Below, piece by piece: positions 38,765 through 41,382 of a stretch of 41,382 nt of DNA. Origin of the DNA: Caulobacteraceae bacterium (lineage in GTDB: Bacteria > Pseudomonadota > Alphaproteobacteria > Caulobacterales > Caulobacteraceae); assembly GCA_031291685.1 (NCBI GenBank), contig JARLIP010000141.1, positions 1 to 41,382 of the forward strand. Direction: 5' to 3'. How positions within the stretch are numbered: position 1 is the first letter of the stretch; every line of letters begins with the position of its first letter. Position numbers and translations under genes: made by a program. The notes under the pieces are model-generated. The model did no database searches, was not told where the DNA came from, and was given only the letters and a program-made list of their open reading frames with translations.

Positions 38765-39577
38765 CTATTCTTCCGCGACGGCCTCGACCACCGGCTCGGC
38801 CTCAGCCGCCGGAGCGACGTCGGAGGCCAGGCTCAGCACCGGCTCGCTCGGAGCCTCGGAGGCGCCCAGGTCAACGCCCAGGGCCGCCTGGCCTTGAGCC
38901 AGACCGTCCAGCACCGCGTCGGCGATCAGATCGCAATAGAGTTGCAGCGCGCGCGCCGCGTCATCATTGCCCGGGATCGGATAGGTGATGCCGTTCGGAT
39001 CGCAGTTGGTGTCGAGGATGGCCACGACCGGGATGTTCAGCTTGCGGGCTTCCTGGATCGCGATCGCTTCCTTGTTGGTGTCGATCACGAACATCAGGTC
39101 GGGGATCCCGCCCATGTCCTTGATGCCGCCCAGGGACAGTTCCAGCTTTTCCCGCTCGCGGGTCAGCTGCAGCAGTTCCTTCTTGGTGCGGCCTTCGCCG
39201 GAGCCGTCCAGCACGCCTTCCAGCTCGCGCAGACGCGCGATCGAGCCGGAGATGGTGCGCCAGTTGGTCAGGGTGCCGCCGAGCCAGCGGTGATTGACAT
39301 AGTACTGGGCGCAGCGACGGGCGGACTGGGCCACCGGGTCGGAAGCCTGACGCTTGGTGCCGACGAACAGAACCCGGCCGCCGGCGGCGCTGACGTCGCG
39401 CACCTTGACCAGGGCCTGATGCAGCAGCGGGATGGTCTGCGACAGGTCGATGTTGTGGATGTTGGCGCGGCTGCCGAAGATGTAGCGCTCCATCTTCGGG
39501 TTCCACCGGTGGGTTTGGTGGCCGAAGTGGGCGCCAGCTTCGAGAAGCTGCCGCATGGAAAATTCAGGAAGCGCCAT
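38765..39577 (-). CDS. rpsB: 30S ribosomal protein S2
   Basis: [48 protein letters not shown]; start trimmed to 39577. Confidence 0.97.
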   Translation of the reverse strand: MALPEFSMRQLLEAGAHFGHQTHRWNPKMERYIFGSRANIHNIDLSQTIPLLHQALVKVRDVSAAGGRVLFVGTKRQASDPVAQSARRCAQYYVNHRWLGGTLTNWRTISGSIARLRELEGVLDGSGEGRTKKELLQLTREREKLELSLGGIKDMGGIPDLMFVIDTNKEAIAIQEARKLNIPVVAILDTNCDPNGITYPIPGNDDAARALQLYCDLIADAVLDGLAQGQAALGVDLGASEAPSEPVLSLASDVAPAAEAEPVVEAVAEE

Positions 39578-39696
39578 AGATCTTGTTCCTTCTTCCGGTG
39601 CGCCTCCGCAGACAAACCCCCTAGAGGGACCGGAACGGTTGCGGTTGGGATTGACCAATCGCCGCCGAACGTCTGCGTGTGAGATTGAGGGCGCGT

Positions 39697-39724
39697 GCTT
39701 AAGCCCACAATCGCCAGAATGCAA
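39697..39724 (-). promoter_or_regulatory. Candidate promoter for rpsB
   Basis: On minus, TTGCATT (39724-39718)-N13-GCTTAAGC (39704-39697), similar to the Caulobacter housekeeping consensus. Confidence 0.35.
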
Positions 39725-39765
39725 GGGATATCCCTAAGGCCCTTGGCCCGGGTCTTAAGGCCGTC

Positions 39766-41382
39766 CTAGACCTCTTCCAGGAACATCACGCCGGGGGCGG
39801 TCTTCAGGGCTCCCCGCACGGCGCTGTCCATCAGGAACCGACCCGGCAGTTTCAACTCGACCTCCCGCCCGGCGCCCAGGCCCGCCACCAGCACGATCTC
39901 GCCGCTGGGGCCCGGCCCGGTGGCGACCGGCAGGCGACGCCGCAGGGAATCGAGATCCGTGGTCCCGGCCGACAGATGCACCCTCAGGCTCGCAACAACC
40001 CCCTCCATGGCCTTGTCCAGGGGCTCGGCGTCATCGCCGAAGAAACGCACCTCCCCGTCCGTGGACTTGGCCCGCACCTTGACCAGCACCGACTTGCCCG
40101 GCTCCAGGGCGTCGCGGCACCGGCGCAGGGATTCCGGCGGAAACAGCACCTCGAATTCGCCGGTGGGGTCCGACAGCGTGACGAAGGCGAACTTGTCGCC
40201 GCTGCGGGCGGAGGCCCGCTCCTGGCGCCGCCGAACGACACCGGCCATGCGGAAGGCTTCCGCACCGGCCTCGGCCTGGATCACGGCGTCGCTGAGCAGG
40301 GTGGAGCGGCGCCGGCGCAGGGCGTCCAGCATGTTCTCCAGGGGATGGCCGGTCAGATAGAAGCCCACCGCGGCCAGTTCCTCGTCCAATTGCTCCGATT
40401 GGGTCCAGGGATCGCGCTTGGAAAGGCGGGGCCGCCCGGCCTCGGCTTGTTCGCCGCCGAACAGGGTGGCCTGGGAGGAGGCCCGCTCGGCCGCCACGCT
40501 TTGACTGTAGGCCAGGAGAGCGTCGGCATTGGCCAGGATCTGGGCGCGATTGGGGTGCAGGCTGTCGAAGGCGCCGGCCCGGGCCAGGTTTTCCAGGGCC
40601 CGCTTGTTGACCTGCCGCGGATCCACCCGCTCGACAAAGTCGAACAGGTCGCGGAAGCGTCCACCCTCCTCGCGCACCGCCACCAGGTGCTTCATGGCTT
40701 CCAGGCCCACATTGCGCACCGCGCCCAGGGCGTAGAGCACCTCCCCGTCCTCGACCTCGAAGTCCGCCCCAGAACGATTCACATCGGGCGCGCGGATCTT
40801 CACCGAGGAGCGGCGGGCGTCCTGGTAGAACACCGCCAGCTTGTCGGTGTTGGAAATATCCAGGCTCATCGAGGCGGCGAAGAACTCGACCGGGGTGTTG
40901 GCCTTCAGCCAGCCAGTCTGATAGGCGATCAGGGCGTAGGCGGCCGCGTGGCTCTTGTTGAAGCCGTAGCCGGCGAACTTGGCCACCAGGTCGAAGATGC
41001 TGTCAGCCTGCTTGGCGGCCACCCCGCGCTCGACGGCGCCGGAGACGAACCGGGCCTTCTGCAGGTCCATCTCCTCCTTTTTCTTCTTGCCCATGGCCCG
41101 CCGCAGCAGGTCGGCCTCCCCCAGGGAGTAGCCCGCCAGGATCTGGGCGATCTGCATCACCTGTTCCTGATAGACGATGATGCCGTAGGTCTCCTTCAGC
41201 ACCGGCTCCAGGGAGGGGTGCAGGGTGTCCATGGGCTTGCGCCCGAACTTGCAGTCGACGAAGGCGTCGATGTTATCCATCGGCCCCGGCCGATAGAGCG
41301 AGATCAGGGCGGTGATGTCCTCGATGCTGCCCGGGCGCACCTTGCGCAGGGTGTCGCGCATCCCCTGGCCTTCCAGCTGGAA
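39766..41382 (-). CDS. dnaE: DNA polymerase III subunit alpha, C-terminal part (truncated by window edge)
   Basis: [92 protein letters not shown]; open to the right edge. Confidence 0.97.
   Translation of the reverse strand, partial: FQLEGQGMRDTLRKVRPGSIEDITALISLYRPGPMDNIDAFVDCKFGRKPMDTLHPSLEPVLKETYGIIVYQEQVMQIAQILAGYSLGEADLLRRAMGKKKKEEMDLQKARFVSGAVERGVAAKQADSIFDLVAKFAGYGFNKSHAAAYALIAYQTGWLKANTPVEFFAASMSLDISNTDKLAVFYQDARRSSVKIRAPDVNRSGADFEVEDGEVLYALGAVRNVGLEAMKHLVAVREEGGRFRDLFDFVERVDPRQVNKRALENLARAGAFDSLHPNRAQILANADALLAYSQSVAAERASSQATLFGGEQAEAGRPRLSKRDPWTQSEQLDEELAAVGFYLTGHPLENMLDALRRRRSTLLSDAVIQAEAGAEAFRMAGVVRRRQERASARSGDKFAFVTLSDPTGEFEVLFPPESLRRCRDALEPGKSVLVKVRAKSTDGEVRFFGDDAEPLDKAMEGVVASLRVHLSAGTTDLDSLRRRLPVATGPGPSGEIVLVAGLGAGREVELKLPGRFLMDSAVRGALKTAPGVMFLEEV

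Overview
This is a high-GC chromosomal window that looks alphaproteobacterial, probably Caulobacterales (inferred from gene order and protein style; no search was run). Most of it is housekeeping. On the minus strand there is a pyrE-pdxJ-acpS-lepB-rnc-era-recO-parC block, rpoZ-rsh, dapA-smpB, a TetR + FecCD/BtuCDF-type importer operon, hrpB, and dnaE/rpsB/tsf. On the plus strand there are lytic transglycosylase, RNA methyltransferase, two-component and cysD-cysNC genes. No rRNA, tRNA, CRISPR array, IS element or prophage was recognised. The most unusual locus is ~7.33-8.24 kb. A short leader ORF ends in a Thr/Met/Ile-rich run (MTAMMITTIPMTGTGLTRAP). It is followed by an intrinsic terminator whose 5' arm can instead pair with the end of the leader ORF, which is the layout of a transcription attenuator. 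Downstream are two small, start/stop-overlapping proteins that look like stand-alone ACT domains (AHAS small-subunit-like), with no catalytic partner in the window. Other points of interest are a one-base frameshift in parC at a GGG run, an EgtB-EgtD single-ORF fusion whose junction also sits at a GGG run and may be the same kind of indel, a strong hairpin between rpsB and tsf, and several dyad or direct-repeat candidates in promoter regions.
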